Origin: an uncultured Pseudohongiella sp.
Lineage (GTDB): Bacteria > Pseudomonadota > Gammaproteobacteria > Pseudomonadales > Pseudohongiellaceae
NCBI GenBank assembly: GCA_902591495.1
Contig: CACJAW010000014.1
Span: forward strand, 1-47,434
Direction of reading: 5' to 3'
DNA length: 47,434 nt
Both the position numbers and the translations under genes were made by a program. Shown here one piece after another: positions 25,548-34,273 of the stretch; the stretch's first letter is position 1; each line of letters opens with the position of its first letter. Below the pieces are notes generated by a model. The model was given only the letters and a program-made list of their open reading frames with translations, ran no database searches and was not told the DNA's origin.

Positions 25548-27029
25548 ATGACTCAACAGGAATCAGGAAGATCCAATAAAACATCCAGCAATCAATTAGG
25601 AATCGGAATAGATTTCGGCACCAGTAACAGTGCGGCAGCGATTTTTGATGGCAGCAACGTACATCTCGTTAAACTTGAGGATGATTCGTTAATAATGCCA
25701 TCAGCCACCTATGTTGACAGAGATTACAAAATTCAAACTGGGCAAAAGGCTATCGAATCATATATCCAAAGTAATGCAGGTAGGACAGTCGAGCTTAGCG
25801 CTGAAGTTTTAGGAGAGCAACGCTCCAGTACTGGCCAGATCGGTGATCATGGCTTGCCCGAGGAAGCAAATACAGAGAAAGTTTACGGTCAATCTTTCAT
25901 TGATTCGGGGCAAGAGGGTAGATTATTTCGGGGCGTAAAACGTCTTCTAGCAAGTAATAAAGAAGTTAAATTAATGGTTTTTGATAAGGCCTTTAGAATC
26001 GTTGCACTCATTACTCCGCTACTCGTTAGAATAAAAGCTGCCGTTTCGTATTTATTAAAAGAAAATTTAAGTTATGACGAACCAACATTTCATGCTTGTA
26101 TCGGTCATCCGGTAAACTTCGAAGGCTCCCAAGAAAATAGCAATAATACTCAGGCAATATCTTTACTTTCCGAGGCATACACTTATGCTGACTTTAAAAA
26201 CCAGACATATTATCCGGAGCCAATTGCAGCCTCTCTAAGCTACCTTCATGAAAATCCCACAACAATTAATGAAACTTTGCTTACGGTTGACTTTGGTGGT
26301 GGAACCTTGGACCTATGCGTTCTGAAACGGAATGCGCATAATTTTGAAGTTGTAGCCACTCATGGAATTGGATTAGGAGGGGATCATATTGATCAGCAAA
26401 TGTTTCGTAAGGTGATTTTTCCAATGTTAGGGAAAGGAGAACGTTGGGTTCGTGATGGCGAAGATCGAGAGATTGAAACAATTTTTCCTTTCGAAGAATA
26501 CGAAGATTTACTTTTGAATTGGGCAATCAGTTATATGCTTAATCAAAACAAATTTACTACACCGGTAATACAGCGAATGAATCATGACGATGATGCTTCT
26601 GTAAAATTCAGACGGCTGTATGATCTCATAAAAAATAACCATAGTTACTTAGTTTTTCAGCATTTACGAGACCTCAAGATAGAGCTCTCTTCGCAAGAAT
26701 CAGCGAGGCTAGATATTCCAGAGTTGGACATTGACACAGAAATTACAAGAATAGAATTTGAGAAACATATAAGTTTGCAACTGGAGAAGTTTAGACTCGC
26801 AATCGATTACTTGTTAGAAAAAAACGACCTGTTTCCAGGGTCTATAGACTCTGTCATTCGCACGGGAGGCTCGTGCTTAATACCGGCAATCACAAATATT
26901 TTAGACGAACTTTTCCCCGACAAAGTCATTGAGCATAACCCGTTCACAAGTGTAGCCACAGGACTTGCGATTGCCAACTATAGAAACTTAGGTAAACATC
27001 CTATTCAATTCAGAGTACTGGAATCCTAG
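25548..27029 (+). CDS. yegD: YegD-type Hsp70-like chaperone ATPase
   Basis: A 493-residue actin-fold ATPase of the Hsp70 superfamily, related to E. coli YegD (450 residues). Nucleotide-binding motifs are IGIDFGTSNSAAAIF at the N-terminus, LLTVDFGGGTLDLCVL near residue 245 and VIRTGGSCLIPAI near residue 440. No DnaK-type substrate-binding domain follows, so it is an Hsp70-like ATPase rather than a classic chaperone. A YegD-typical insert around residues 65-125 ends in F-R-G-V-K-R-L-L. Its role in E. coli is not firmly known. The ATG at 25548 lacks a strong ribosome binding site. It converges on the next gene with 10 bases between stops. Confidence 0.88.
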   Translation: MTQQESGRSNKTSSNQLGIGIDFGTSNSAAAIFDGSNVHLVKLEDDSLIMPSATYVDRDYKIQTGQKAIESYIQSNAGRTVELSAEVLGEQRSSTGQIGDHGLPEEANTEKVYGQSFIDSGQEGRLFRGVKRLLASNKEVKLMVFDKAFRIVALITPLLVRIKAAVSYLLKENLSYDEPTFHACIGHPVNFEGSQENSNNTQAISLLSEAYTYADFKNQTYYPEPIAASLSYLHENPTTINETLLTVDFGGGTLDLCVLKRNAHNFEVVATHGIGLGGDHIDQQMFRKVIFPMLGKGERWVRDGEDREIETIFPFEEYEDLLLNWAISYMLNQNKFTTPVIQRMNHDDDASVKFRRLYDLIKNNHSYLVFQHLRDLKIELSSQESARLDIPELDIDTEITRIEFEKHISLQLEKFRLAIDYLLEKNDLFPGSIDSVIRTGGSCLIPAITNILDELFPDKVIEHNPFTSVATGLAIANYRNLGKHPIQFRVLES

Positions 27030-27039
27030 TCTCCGGGCT

Positions 27040-28038
27040 TTAGTTGGAGGCTTCTTCTCTGCGCGCGCCTCCTAGAATGCCCGGCAAAGCATAATTTCCC
27101 TCGTGACAAGCATACTCATACATAGGACTTTCAGTTTTTCTGAATGGGATTTCTGCCGACCACGATTGTGTGTACGCATTGCTATCCTCTACAGTAAATT
27201 CGTAAAGAATTGTATCCCGGTCGGATCTTGAAAATCTCTCGATAACCTTTGCAGTTTGGGGAAGATACAAACTATGCTTTATTGCAAATCTAAAGCTCTG
27301 CTGGGGATGAAAATTTAAAGTTTCTACTACCAGCGTAGTTCCCTCCCAGCGCCCGACAGAGTCTCCCAGCCAAGGTTTAAATATATTATCTTTATGCTTA
27401 TCGTTTAATCTTATTATCCTAGCATCATGATTCATCTCAGCTAGAATCAGTATGTAGTTCTCATTTTGAACAATTTGGTAATTGTTGTTATAAAGAACGG
27501 GCAACATAGGTGGTCCACCGCTCGACCCAAATCCGACCATACACCGCTCACCAAGAGGTCTTTGTTCCGGACCATCGTAACCAGAATCTTGTCCATATTG
27601 AAAAAAAGCGATACCTGCGGCGGCTGAATAGGGTATTTGCCCGTCTTCAGGATCCACTATAAAGGAAGTCCGAAAACCCCCATTTATTTCAGCCAGTCTA
27701 GTTCCAGGATCAATCCAAAATGCGTTATAACCGGCGTCAGTATCACCGTCAGCAGGTGGGGGTCTGTTTGGGTCACTTGGACCGCTATCGGCCTCCGTAA
27801 GCACATTGAGTACTGATTGGCGCTCCAACTGTCTAGCCTCCTCAGCATCCACAATTAGAGTTTTCCCCAGAGCTTTATCTCTTTCTAGAGTTGTTACTGA
27901 TGCCGACGTCCAAATCCCCTGCAAATCTGGATGCCCATAACTAGTTAACGGAACCTGCCAGTCAGGCGCCCCTTGAGAGAAAAGTGGTAACCCAAAAAGA
28001 AACCATATCCGGTAAGCGTTACGTTGAAAGCTTTGCAC
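27040..28038 (-). CDS. Secreted protein of unknown function (conserved CHEGNY family)
   Basis: No function is known to me. The protein is about 332 residues from a GTG at 28038, preceded by GGAG with six bases of spacing. A TTG at 28050 would add four residues. A signal peptide is likely: R-N-A-Y-R-I-W-F-L-F-G-L-P-L-F-S-Q-G-A, then PDWQ. Motifs seen in similar proteins of environmental bacteria are H-P-D-L-Q-G-I-W near the mature N-terminus, GERCMVGFG, D-S-V-G-R-W-E-G-T-T-L-V-V-E-T near residue 245, and Y-E-Y-A-C-H-E-G-N-Y near the C-terminus. Two cysteines lie in those motifs. The protein is probably beta-rich and extracytoplasmic. No membrane helix is seen beyond the signal. Confidence 0.8.
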   Translation of the reverse strand: MQSFQRNAYRIWFLFGLPLFSQGAPDWQVPLTSYGHPDLQGIWTSASVTTLERDKALGKTLIVDAEEARQLERQSVLNVLTEADSGPSDPNRPPPADGDTDAGYNAFWIDPGTRLAEINGGFRTSFIVDPEDGQIPYSAAAGIAFFQYGQDSGYDGPEQRPLGERCMVGFGSSGGPPMLPVLYNNNYQIVQNENYILILAEMNHDARIIRLNDKHKDNIFKPWLGDSVGRWEGTTLVVETLNFHPQQSFRFAIKHSLYLPQTAKVIERFSRSDRDTILYEFTVEDSNAYTQSWSAEIPFRKTESPMYEYACHEGNYALPGILGGARREEASN

Positions 28039-28100
28039 ATTTAGCTCCAAATTTTTTTAAAAATGTTATCAGTTATTTAAAATCTCAAAGAATTACCTTG

Positions 28101-28841
28101 TTAAATTGGCGCTAACCTAAAATCCGCCAACAAATTTCCTTCATCCGGGTCACGCAACTCCAAATACCCAATATGACCACTGTCCAGAGCTTCAGTGAAA
28201 CTGGCTCCATCTTCCAAGTTTGTGATGATAAAAATTGGCCTCCCAGATATAGCCTGACCAGGTGCCAACCTTACGGGGTTGAATAAATAGCGGGAGTTGT
28301 TGCTCAACATTCCTCTTATCGTTGATTCAACGCTCAATTTTTCATCGTCGGCTCTCGAACGAACTGCTCTGAACAAGGACGCTTCCTGTTCACTATCTAT
28401 AATACGCAAGAAAATATTCACGTCTCGAGTAAAAGCATCGCGGTTAACTAATGAAATAGTTGGCGTGAAAATAGGATATTGAAAGCCTATTTCAATGATT
28501 CCATTGCTTGAACGATCACTCAGCAAGCTACTGTCTAGTTGTTCTAGATATATTTCATCAATTGTCTTTGAAGGAACTACTGATAGGAAAAAAATAAAAG
28601 CTGGAAGAGAAGAAGCTAAAATAACGAGCGTTAAAATTTTACGATCTATTTTGAAATAAGATGAAAAAAAAGGAAACAATGCGCCAAAGCATGCGAATAT
28701 CCCAAGATTCAATAAGCAAGCCCGAATCAAAAGTGAATATTCTCCGAATGTTGATGGGTTGCGTGTCATTAAAATCATAATAGCGATGGCTATTGCGGCA
28801 GCGAAAATAGAAAATCCGATTTTAATAATCGCCATATTCAT
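28101..28841 (-). CDS. Membrane protein of unknown function with a soluble C-terminal domain
   Basis: Not recognised. It is 246 residues long. Three hydrophobic segments lie at about residues 5-25, 41-63 and 70-90. A soluble region of about 150 residues follows, beta-rich with repeated F-x-x-x-V-R and R-L-A-P elements, and probably faces the periplasm. It starts 26 bases after the lipA stop on the same strand, so it may be the last gene of the lipoate operon or simply sit beside it. A second ATG two codons in is equally possible. It ends 62 bases before the secreted CHEGNY-type gene. No catalytic motif is visible. Confidence 0.65.
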   Translation of the reverse strand: MNMAIIKIGFSIFAAAIAIAIMILMTRNPSTFGEYSLLIRACLLNLGIFACFGALFPFFSSYFKIDRKILTLVILASSLPAFIFFLSVVPSKTIDEIYLEQLDSSLLSDRSSNGIIEIGFQYPIFTPTISLVNRDAFTRDVNIFLRIIDSEQEASLFRAVRSRADDEKLSVESTIRGMLSNNSRYLFNPVRLAPGQAISGRPIFIITNLEDGASFTEALDSGHIGYLELRDPDEGNLLADFRLAPI

Positions 28842-28867
28842 CTATATAATTTTTACAATCAAAATAA

Positions 28868-29845
28868 TCAAGAAACGTTTTCGCCATGAGCTTGCTTATC
28901 TGCATGGTAAGAGGACCGAACTAAAGGTCCACTTGCCACTTGCTTAAATCCGAGTTTTTCAGCAAAAAGCCGCAGATTTTCAAATTCATCTGGATGCAAA
29001 AATCTCTCTACTTTTAAATGGTCCCTACTGGGCTGCAAGTACTGTCCAAGCGTCACCATATCTACATTATGCGATCTCAAATCTTGTAGTACTCTTTCAA
29101 CCTCTGAAATCTCTTCGCCTAAACCTAGCATCAAACCAGATTTTGTAATCACGTCTGCTCTTCGAGACTTGTATTCTTTAAGAAGTTTCAACGACCATTC
29201 ATAGCTAGCTCCCGGTCTAGCCTTTTTGTACAGCCGCGGCACGGTTTCTAAATTATGATTGAATACATCAAGCAAGCTTCCTTGTAATATATCTAGAGCA
29301 ACATCCATTCTTCCCCTGAAGTCCGGTACCAAAACTTCAACTTTAATTTGCGGATTGAATCGACGTGTCTCTGCGATGCAATTTGCAAAGTGCTGGGCAC
29401 CACTATCCTTCAAGTCATCTCGATCGACTGAAGTGATTACAACATACTTCAGCTGCATATCCTTTATGGCTCGGGCAAGCTCAATTGGTTCATTTTTATC
29501 AAGTGCGCGTGGTTTCCCATGGGCAACATCACAGAAGGGACAGCGTCGAGTACAGATATCCCCCATAATCATAAAGGTCGCAGTCCCATTACTAAAACAT
29601 TCCCCAAGATTCGGGCAAGAGGCCTCTTCACAGACAGAGGCCAACTTATGATGTCTCAGTTTGTCTTTTATTTGTTTAATTCGTGAAGACGCGGGTATCT
29701 TTACCCTGATCCACTCTGGTTTAGCGGGTAGTTCTGTTGTAGGGATTACTTTCACCGGGATGCGTTTTACTTTTTCTGCTCCGCGAAGCTTTTTACCCTC
29801 CACGAGGATATTCCGACGTTTCTTCTCAGGCATAAGATTTTTCAT
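28868..29845 (-). CDS. lipA: Lipoyl synthase LipA
   Basis: A 325-residue radical-SAM enzyme that inserts two sulfurs into protein-bound octanoate to make lipoate. The auxiliary cluster cysteines are Cys72, Cys77 and Cys83 ([12 protein letters not shown]). The radical-SAM cluster is C98-x3-C102-x2-C105 (CTRRCPFC). The C-terminal V-R-S-S-Y-H-A-D serine ligand motif is also present. Length and neighbours (lipB 11 bases upstream, ybeD beyond) are standard. It is co-transcribed with lipB and ybeD. AGAGAGT lies before the ATG. Confidence 0.96.
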   Translation of the reverse strand: MKNLMPEKKRRNILVEGKKLRGAEKVKRIPVKVIPTTELPAKPEWIRVKIPASSRIKQIKDKLRHHKLASVCEEASCPNLGECFSNGTATFMIMGDICTRRCPFCDVAHGKPRALDKNEPIELARAIKDMQLKYVVITSVDRDDLKDSGAQHFANCIAETRRFNPQIKVEVLVPDFRGRMDVALDILQGSLLDVFNHNLETVPRLYKKARPGASYEWSLKLLKEYKSRRADVITKSGLMLGLGEEISEVERVLQDLRSHNVDMVTLGQYLQPSRDHLKVERFLHPDEFENLRLFAEKLGFKQVASGPLVRSSYHADKQAHGENVS

Positions 29846-29856
29846 ACTCTCTACTT

Positions 29857-30543
29857 TTAACGGGCATCATAGCCCAACTCTCCAAGAAGTTTTTTACTTA
29901 AAATTTCACTGCAGTCACGCATCAAAAATTTTGATGTTTCGATGTGGTCAGACACTTGAGTAACTTCTAGATTCTCAAATCCACATGGGTTTATTTTTGA
30001 AAACGGTGCTAGATCCATATCGACATTCAAACTCAGACCATGATAACTTTTCCCGTTTTTTATCCTTAATCCAAGCGCCCCTATTTTAGCTTCATTCACG
30101 TAAACTCCCGGAGCTTTAGGTCTTGTTTGAGCAGAAATTCCAAAATGAGAAAGTGAATTCACTATCGAACTTTCCAGAGCAGAAACTAAATCTCTAACAT
30201 TCATTCTGCGCTTTCTGATATCCAACAGGATGTAGGCCACGAGCTGACCGGGCCCGTGATAGGTTACTTGACCACCTCGATCGATATCAATAACGGGTAT
30301 GTTTCCAGCATCTATTATATTTTTGCGATCTGCTGCCTGACCAAGAGTAAAAATAGGCTTGTGACTTAGCAGCCAAATCTCATCGCCTCTCTTATCATTT
30401 GGGTGTTCAGCAATGTAACGCATTGATTTCCATATCGGTTCATAATCTTGCAACCCAAGACGACGTATTATAAGGCTTTGCTCACACCCCTCTTTATTTG
30501 ACGAAGGCTCAACCTCAATCCATCTATAATCATTCAATCTCAC
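29857..30543 (-). CDS. lipB: Octanoyl-[acyl-carrier-protein]:protein N-octanoyltransferase LipB
   Basis: A 228-residue enzyme that moves octanoate from acyl carrier protein to lipoyl domains, the first step of lipoate synthesis. Conserved elements are [39 protein letters not shown] with the active-site lysine, and [13 protein letters not shown] with the active-site cysteine. The start is a GTG that overlaps the ybeD stop by one base (TAGTG), which couples translation of the two genes. lipA follows 11 bases after the stop. Confidence 0.94.
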   Translation of the reverse strand: MRLNDYRWIEVEPSSNKEGCEQSLIIRRLGLQDYEPIWKSMRYIAEHPNDKRGDEIWLLSHKPIFTLGQAADRKNIIDAGNIPVIDIDRGGQVTYHGPGQLVAYILLDIRKRRMNVRDLVSALESSIVNSLSHFGISAQTRPKAPGVYVNEAKIGALGLRIKNGKSYHGLSLNVDMDLAPFSKINPCGFENLEVTQVSDHIETSKFLMRDCSEILSKKLLGELGYDAR

Positions 30544-30824
30544 TAAAGAACCATTTTTACACTTTTAATTTTTTTTAAATCTTCAAATATTTTACCCAAC
30601 TGTTCCTTGCCGGTGGCAGCAATCGTTATATTCACCGATATATAGTTGCTTTCTCGGCTCTTCTTAACCGCAATTAGTTCTGGGTCGATTGGGCCAGTGT
30701 GTCTTTCAACTTGTGAAATTACCATTCCTTTAAAATTTTCAACCGAATGGCCAATAATTTTTATTGGATATAAACAGGGAAACTCAATCTTTGGTCGTTC
30801 TAAGACCTCTCTATCAGATTCCAT
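30543..30824 (-). CDS. ybeD: YbeD/DUF493 family small regulatory-fold protein
   Basis: A protein of about 93 residues in the YbeD family (DUF493), an ACT-like alpha/beta fold. The F-P-C-L-Y-P-I-K-I-I-G segment near the N-terminus and N-Y-I-S-V-N-I-T-I near residue 67 are typical. The biological role is not firmly known; its constant place between dacA and lipB suggests a link to lipoate or the cell envelope. The ATG at 30824 is preferred; a GTG at 30833 would add three residues. Its stop overlaps the lipB GTG by one base. Confidence 0.87.
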   Translation of the reverse strand: MESDREVLERPKIEFPCLYPIKIIGHSVENFKGMVISQVERHTGPIDPELIAVKKSRESNYISVNITIAATGKEQLGKIFEDLKKIKSVKMVL

Positions 30825-30848
30825 CAAAACCACTTCTCCGAACGATAA

Positions 30849-32048
30849 TCAACCAAATACACTGCTGATTAAGAGTGTCAACCAGTCAATAAATCGCTTG
30901 AGAATTCCACCTCTTTCTATTTCTTGCATCGCTACTATATTACCCTGGAAAACAGTATCTTCGTCTAATGTAACATTAACTACTCCCATAATCTGACCGT
31001 CAGCTAATGGAGCGTAAATAATTTCGTCGACATCAACTGTGGCTTCCATTGATTGCGCTTGTCCTCTTGGGATAGTAACGAATACTTCGTTTTTGATTCC
31101 AAGATCGACTGCACTCCCTTTACCTGACCAAACTGGCACATTCGTAAGAACCTGATTAGCGTCGTATAGCTTGTGTGTTTCAAAATATCGAAACCCATAC
31201 GTCATCAGCTTTTGTGTTTCTATCGCTCTCGACTCTTCACTTGCGGTTCCCATAACGACTGATATCAATCTCATACCATCTCTTTCAGCGGATGCCACCA
31301 GACAATAACCTGCTGCATCAGTCCAACCAGTTTTCATTCCATCAACATTTCTGTCTCTAAAAAGGAGAGAATTCCTATTAGTCTGTCGGATATCATTGTA
31401 AGTAAACTCTCTCTCCGCGTATATCGGATAGTAATCCGCGTGCCGAGAAATAGTTGCTTGTGCAAGTATTGATAAATCTCTCGCCGACATGGTGTTGTAG
31501 TAAACTTCTGTATCTAGTCCGCTGGAATTCATAAAAAAACTACTAGACATCCCGAGCACTTCACTATACTGATTCATCATATCGGCAAATGCGTCTTCAC
31601 TACCGGCGATATGCTCCGCTATAGCGACGCTGGCATCGTTACCAGATTGAATAATGATTCCACGTAACAAATCCTCAACAGATACCTGAGAATTGACACC
31701 GACGAACATCTTTGAACCCTCCATACGCCAGGCCTTCTCACTTATATGAACTTGATCTGACAATGACAGATTACCATTCATTATTTCTTCAACCGCTATA
31801 TAGGCAGTCATTATTTTCGTTAAACTTGCGGGAGGGAGAGCCTCATCGGCGTTTTCTTCTACTATAATTTCACCGGTTACTGCATCCATTAAAATGTAAC
31901 TTGTAGCTGCAATCTCAGGAGGGCGTGGAATTATAGCTGGAGCCGCCGCCGATAAATTTACCATTAGAGTCAAGCATGTTAAGAAGGTTACCCATGGCAG
32001 ACTTTTTCTAAGCATTTTGGGGAAACTAATAATAGTTTGAAATCTCAT
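30849..32048 (-). CDS. dacA: D-alanyl-D-alanine carboxypeptidase (PBP5/6 type)
   Basis: A 399-residue enzyme from the ATG at 32048 that removes the terminal D-Ala from peptidoglycan stem peptides. Active-site motifs are SLTK (Ser75, Lys78), SGND and KTGWTDAAGYC. A signal peptide ends near NLSAAAPAI. The C-terminal PBP5-type domain and a terminal hydrophobic helix (L-I-S-S-V-F-G) anchor it to the inner membrane. The start is uncertain: ATGs at 32060 and 32015 and a GTG at 32093 are also in frame. GGAT before 32048 is the best, though weak, ribosome binding site. It lies downstream of rlpA. Confidence 0.92.
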   Translation of the reverse strand: MRFQTIISFPKMLRKSLPWVTFLTCLTLMVNLSAAAPAIIPRPPEIAATSYILMDAVTGEIIVEENADEALPPASLTKIMTAYIAVEEIMNGNLSLSDQVHISEKAWRMEGSKMFVGVNSQVSVEDLLRGIIIQSGNDASVAIAEHIAGSEDAFADMMNQYSEVLGMSSSFFMNSSGLDTEVYYNTMSARDLSILAQATISRHADYYPIYAEREFTYNDIRQTNRNSLLFRDRNVDGMKTGWTDAAGYCLVASAERDGMRLISVVMGTASEESRAIETQKLMTYGFRYFETHKLYDANQVLTNVPVWSGKGSAVDLGIKNEVFVTIPRGQAQSMEATVDVDEIIYAPLADGQIMGVVNVTLDEDTVFQGNIVAMQEIERGGILKRFIDWLTLLISSVFG

Positions 32049-32095
32049 AAAAATATCCATTCTTTTCACTGCTTTACCAATAGTTAAAAACACGG

Positions 32096-32965
32096 TTACT
32101 TCTGCCTAACAGGGTATGGCATACCAAAATCTGCCGCCACCAATTTTCTGGAAATATTCTCCAATTCTGCTGGGTCGCCTATAGGACCGACACGCACCCT
32201 ATACAACGTCTTTCCAGTTGGATCTTTGATTGTATTTATAAACACAGGTTCATCTATCACTTCCTCTACGTTAGCCAAGAGCTCTGTTGCACTTGCCCGG
32301 CTTGAGAGTGCAGCAATTTGCAAGTATTGATTCTTAAGAACCCTTGAAACAGATGACAGAGCCTTCGGATCTATATTCCCTCTCGACACCGAATCACTCG
32401 ATAATTTTTCAGTAATAATAGCATCCAGCTGAACACGGGCAGTCCCAATGTCTGCATAACCTAACTTTAATGCTGCAGCATAACTCAAATCAATTATCCT
32501 ATTGCCATGAAATGGTCCCCGATCATTGACCCGAACAATGATACTGCGATTATTATCTAAATTAGTAACCCTAAGAAAACTTGGTATTGGCAATGATTTG
32601 TGAGCAGCAGACACTTGATACATGTCGAAGACTTCACCGTTGGAAGTTTTATGACCATGGAATTTTTCGCCATACCAAGAGGCTATCCCACGCTCACTAT
32701 ATCCCTCTTCTGATGGCAATACAAAATAGCTTTTACCAAGCACTGTGTATGGAGACCGATTTCCAGCGATTGTCCTGACAACAGGCTCTGGGACTACTTC
32801 TGGAATATTGATTAACTCAATCGATTTCTCTGGAGCTCGATCTTGCATGATCGAATAGCGACCCGCATTAGGATTTTTCGCTGTCGGCGGCGAAGCAGAC
32901 GAACAAGCATCGATGACTGCTAGAATCGCCATCAAATACAGAATCCTAAAAACTCGTGTGTTCAT
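32096..32965 (-). CDS. rlpA: RlpA-type septal-ring lipoprotein (DPBB and SPOR domains)
   Basis: A 289-residue lipoprotein. The signal peptide ends in the lipobox-like IDAC followed by SSASPP. The double-psi beta-barrel domain (about residues 85-180) shows GIASWYGEKFHGHKTSNGE, VTNLDNNRSIIVRVNDRGPF and IIDLSYAAALKLG. A C-terminal SPOR domain (about 215-285) binds denuded glycan strands. In Pseudomonas RlpA is a lytic transglycosylase acting at septa. Here the Glu of WYGEKFHG and the Asp of NDRGPF are present. It lies in the same strand run as rodA and dacA, with a 159-base gap upstream that holds an inverted repeat. Confidence 0.92.
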   Translation of the reverse strand: MNTRVFRILYLMAILAVIDACSSASPPTAKNPNAGRYSIMQDRAPEKSIELINIPEVVPEPVVRTIAGNRSPYTVLGKSYFVLPSEEGYSERGIASWYGEKFHGHKTSNGEVFDMYQVSAAHKSLPIPSFLRVTNLDNNRSIIVRVNDRGPFHGNRIIDLSYAAALKLGYADIGTARVQLDAIITEKLSSDSVSRGNIDPKALSSVSRVLKNQYLQIAALSSRASATELLANVEEVIDEPVFINTIKDPTGKTLYRVRVGPIGDPAELENISRKLVAADFGMPYPVRQK

Positions 32966-32985
32966 AGCTTATAACTTAAAAACTT

Positions 32986-33000
32986 TAACTAAGTTAGTTA
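32986..33000. promoter_or_regulatory. Perfect 7-bp inverted repeat upstream of rlpA
   Basis: TAACTAA-G-TTAGTTA is a perfect 15-base palindrome with a single central base. It lies 20-35 bases before the rlpA ATG, inside the 159-base rodA-rlpA gap. It could be an operator, or a hairpin near the start of a transcript. No strong promoter was found in this gap. Confidence 0.35.
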
Positions 33001-33124
33001 CTTAACGTCCAAACCCCTAGGAATTTTAGTTTGACTAGTTTTTTAGCAGCGACTCGTGAAAGCCAAACAAACTTAAAAAGGCTAATTTTGCAAGACCAAA
33101 TTTAGAATAGTCTATATATTTCAA

Positions 33125-34273
33125 TTATTTACCCATTTCTTTTCCATGCGTTTGAATAGACATAAGCAGACCAAAGCTAATGAACAGGGTCAAAATCGCA
33201 GTGCCGCCGCGACTAATTAACGGTAGAGGCAAACCAATAACCGGAACTAGTCCGGAAACCATAGCCATGTTGATGAAAATGTAGAAAAACAAAGTCAACG
33301 TAATACTTCCAGCAAGCAACCGACTGAACATATCTCTAGCTGAGTAAGCTATAAAGAACCCTCTAACAAGTACAAACAAATATAGGCAAATCAAACAAAG
33401 TATTCCTAACAAACCAAACTCTTCCGCAAGAACGGCTAGAATAAAATCTGTATTACTTTCTGGTATGAAGTCCAGATGCGACTGCGCCCCATTCCCAAAC
33501 CCCTTGCCAAAGATACCTCCAGATCCTATCGCAATTTGTGACTGAATAATGTTATACCCAGCACCAGTCGGGTCTCGATAAGGGTCAAAAAAGGTAAGTA
33601 TTCGGTTTTTTTGGTGTTCCTGAGCCAAAAATAAATACCACGCTGGCGAAGCTAATAACAGACTAAAAATGCCAAAAAATACAATACGCCAACGAATCCC
33701 AGCTAGCAAAATCACAAAAACTCCCGACATTGCTACCATAATCGCAGTACCAGTATCATTTTGAATTATTATTAATGCCGCGGGCAAAACGATAATAAAA
33801 GCCGACCAAAAGAGATGTTTGAATCTAGGAGGGAGTGGTCGACTTCCCAGATACCAAGCCATCGAAAGGGGAACAGATATTTTCAGCACCTCAGATGGTT
33901 GAAAACTTGGGAGGCCCGGCAGATCTAGCCAACTCCTTGCCCCATTTGCCTCAACTCCGATGAGTAATACCAGCAGGAGTAGACCTAAACCTGCGGCATA
34001 AATAGAAGGCGCCCATGTTCTAATGACATGAGGATTAAACTGGGAGACGATGAGCATGACTAAGACACCACCCCCCATAATTGTTGCTTGTCTTTGCACC
34101 ACTTCCGCATCACCGCCACTTGCGCTATAAAGAATAAATAGACCAAAAGCGCACAGCAAGATTATTCCGACCAGTAAAGGAGGATCTGCATGAATAGCAC
34201 TCCAAATCGGAAGACGATGGTTTTCCGCCATGGTCAACCCTGTGGCTTGACGAGAAAAGTCTCGGTTATTCAT
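33125..34273 (-). CDS. rodA: Rod-shape peptidoglycan polymerase RodA (MrdB)
   Basis: A 382-residue SEDS-family glycosyltransferase that polymerises glycan strands during cell elongation with PBP2. About ten hydrophobic segments are seen. Family blocks are GVEANGARSWLDLPGLPSFQPSEVLK (with the W-L and Q-P-S-E elements), FIIVLPAALIIIQNDTGTA with the essential aspartate, ESNTDFILAVLAEEFGLLG, and the C-terminal GLPLPLISRGGTAILTLF. RodA rather than FtsW is supported by the 8-base overlap with mrdA upstream. It belongs to the run from proA to lipA. Confidence 0.95.
   Translation of the reverse strand: MNNRDFSRQATGLTMAENHRLPIWSAIHADPPLLVGIILLCAFGLFILYSASGGDAEVVQRQATIMGGGVLVMLIVSQFNPHVIRTWAPSIYAAGLGLLLLVLLIGVEANGARSWLDLPGLPSFQPSEVLKISVPLSMAWYLGSRPLPPRFKHLFWSAFIIVLPAALIIIQNDTGTAIMVAMSGVFVILLAGIRWRIVFFGIFSLLLASPAWYLFLAQEHQKNRILTFFDPYRDPTGAGYNIIQSQIAIGSGGIFGKGFGNGAQSHLDFIPESNTDFILAVLAEEFGLLGILCLICLYLFVLVRGFFIAYSARDMFSRLLAGSITLTLFFYIFINMAMVSGLVPVIGLPLPLISRGGTAILTLFISFGLLMSIQTHGKEMGK

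Noticed and set aside
25397-25579. Sixty-codon frame upstream of and overlapping the Hsp70-like start
   Set aside because: It begins with TTG, has no ribosome binding site, overlaps yegD in another frame and shows no protein features.
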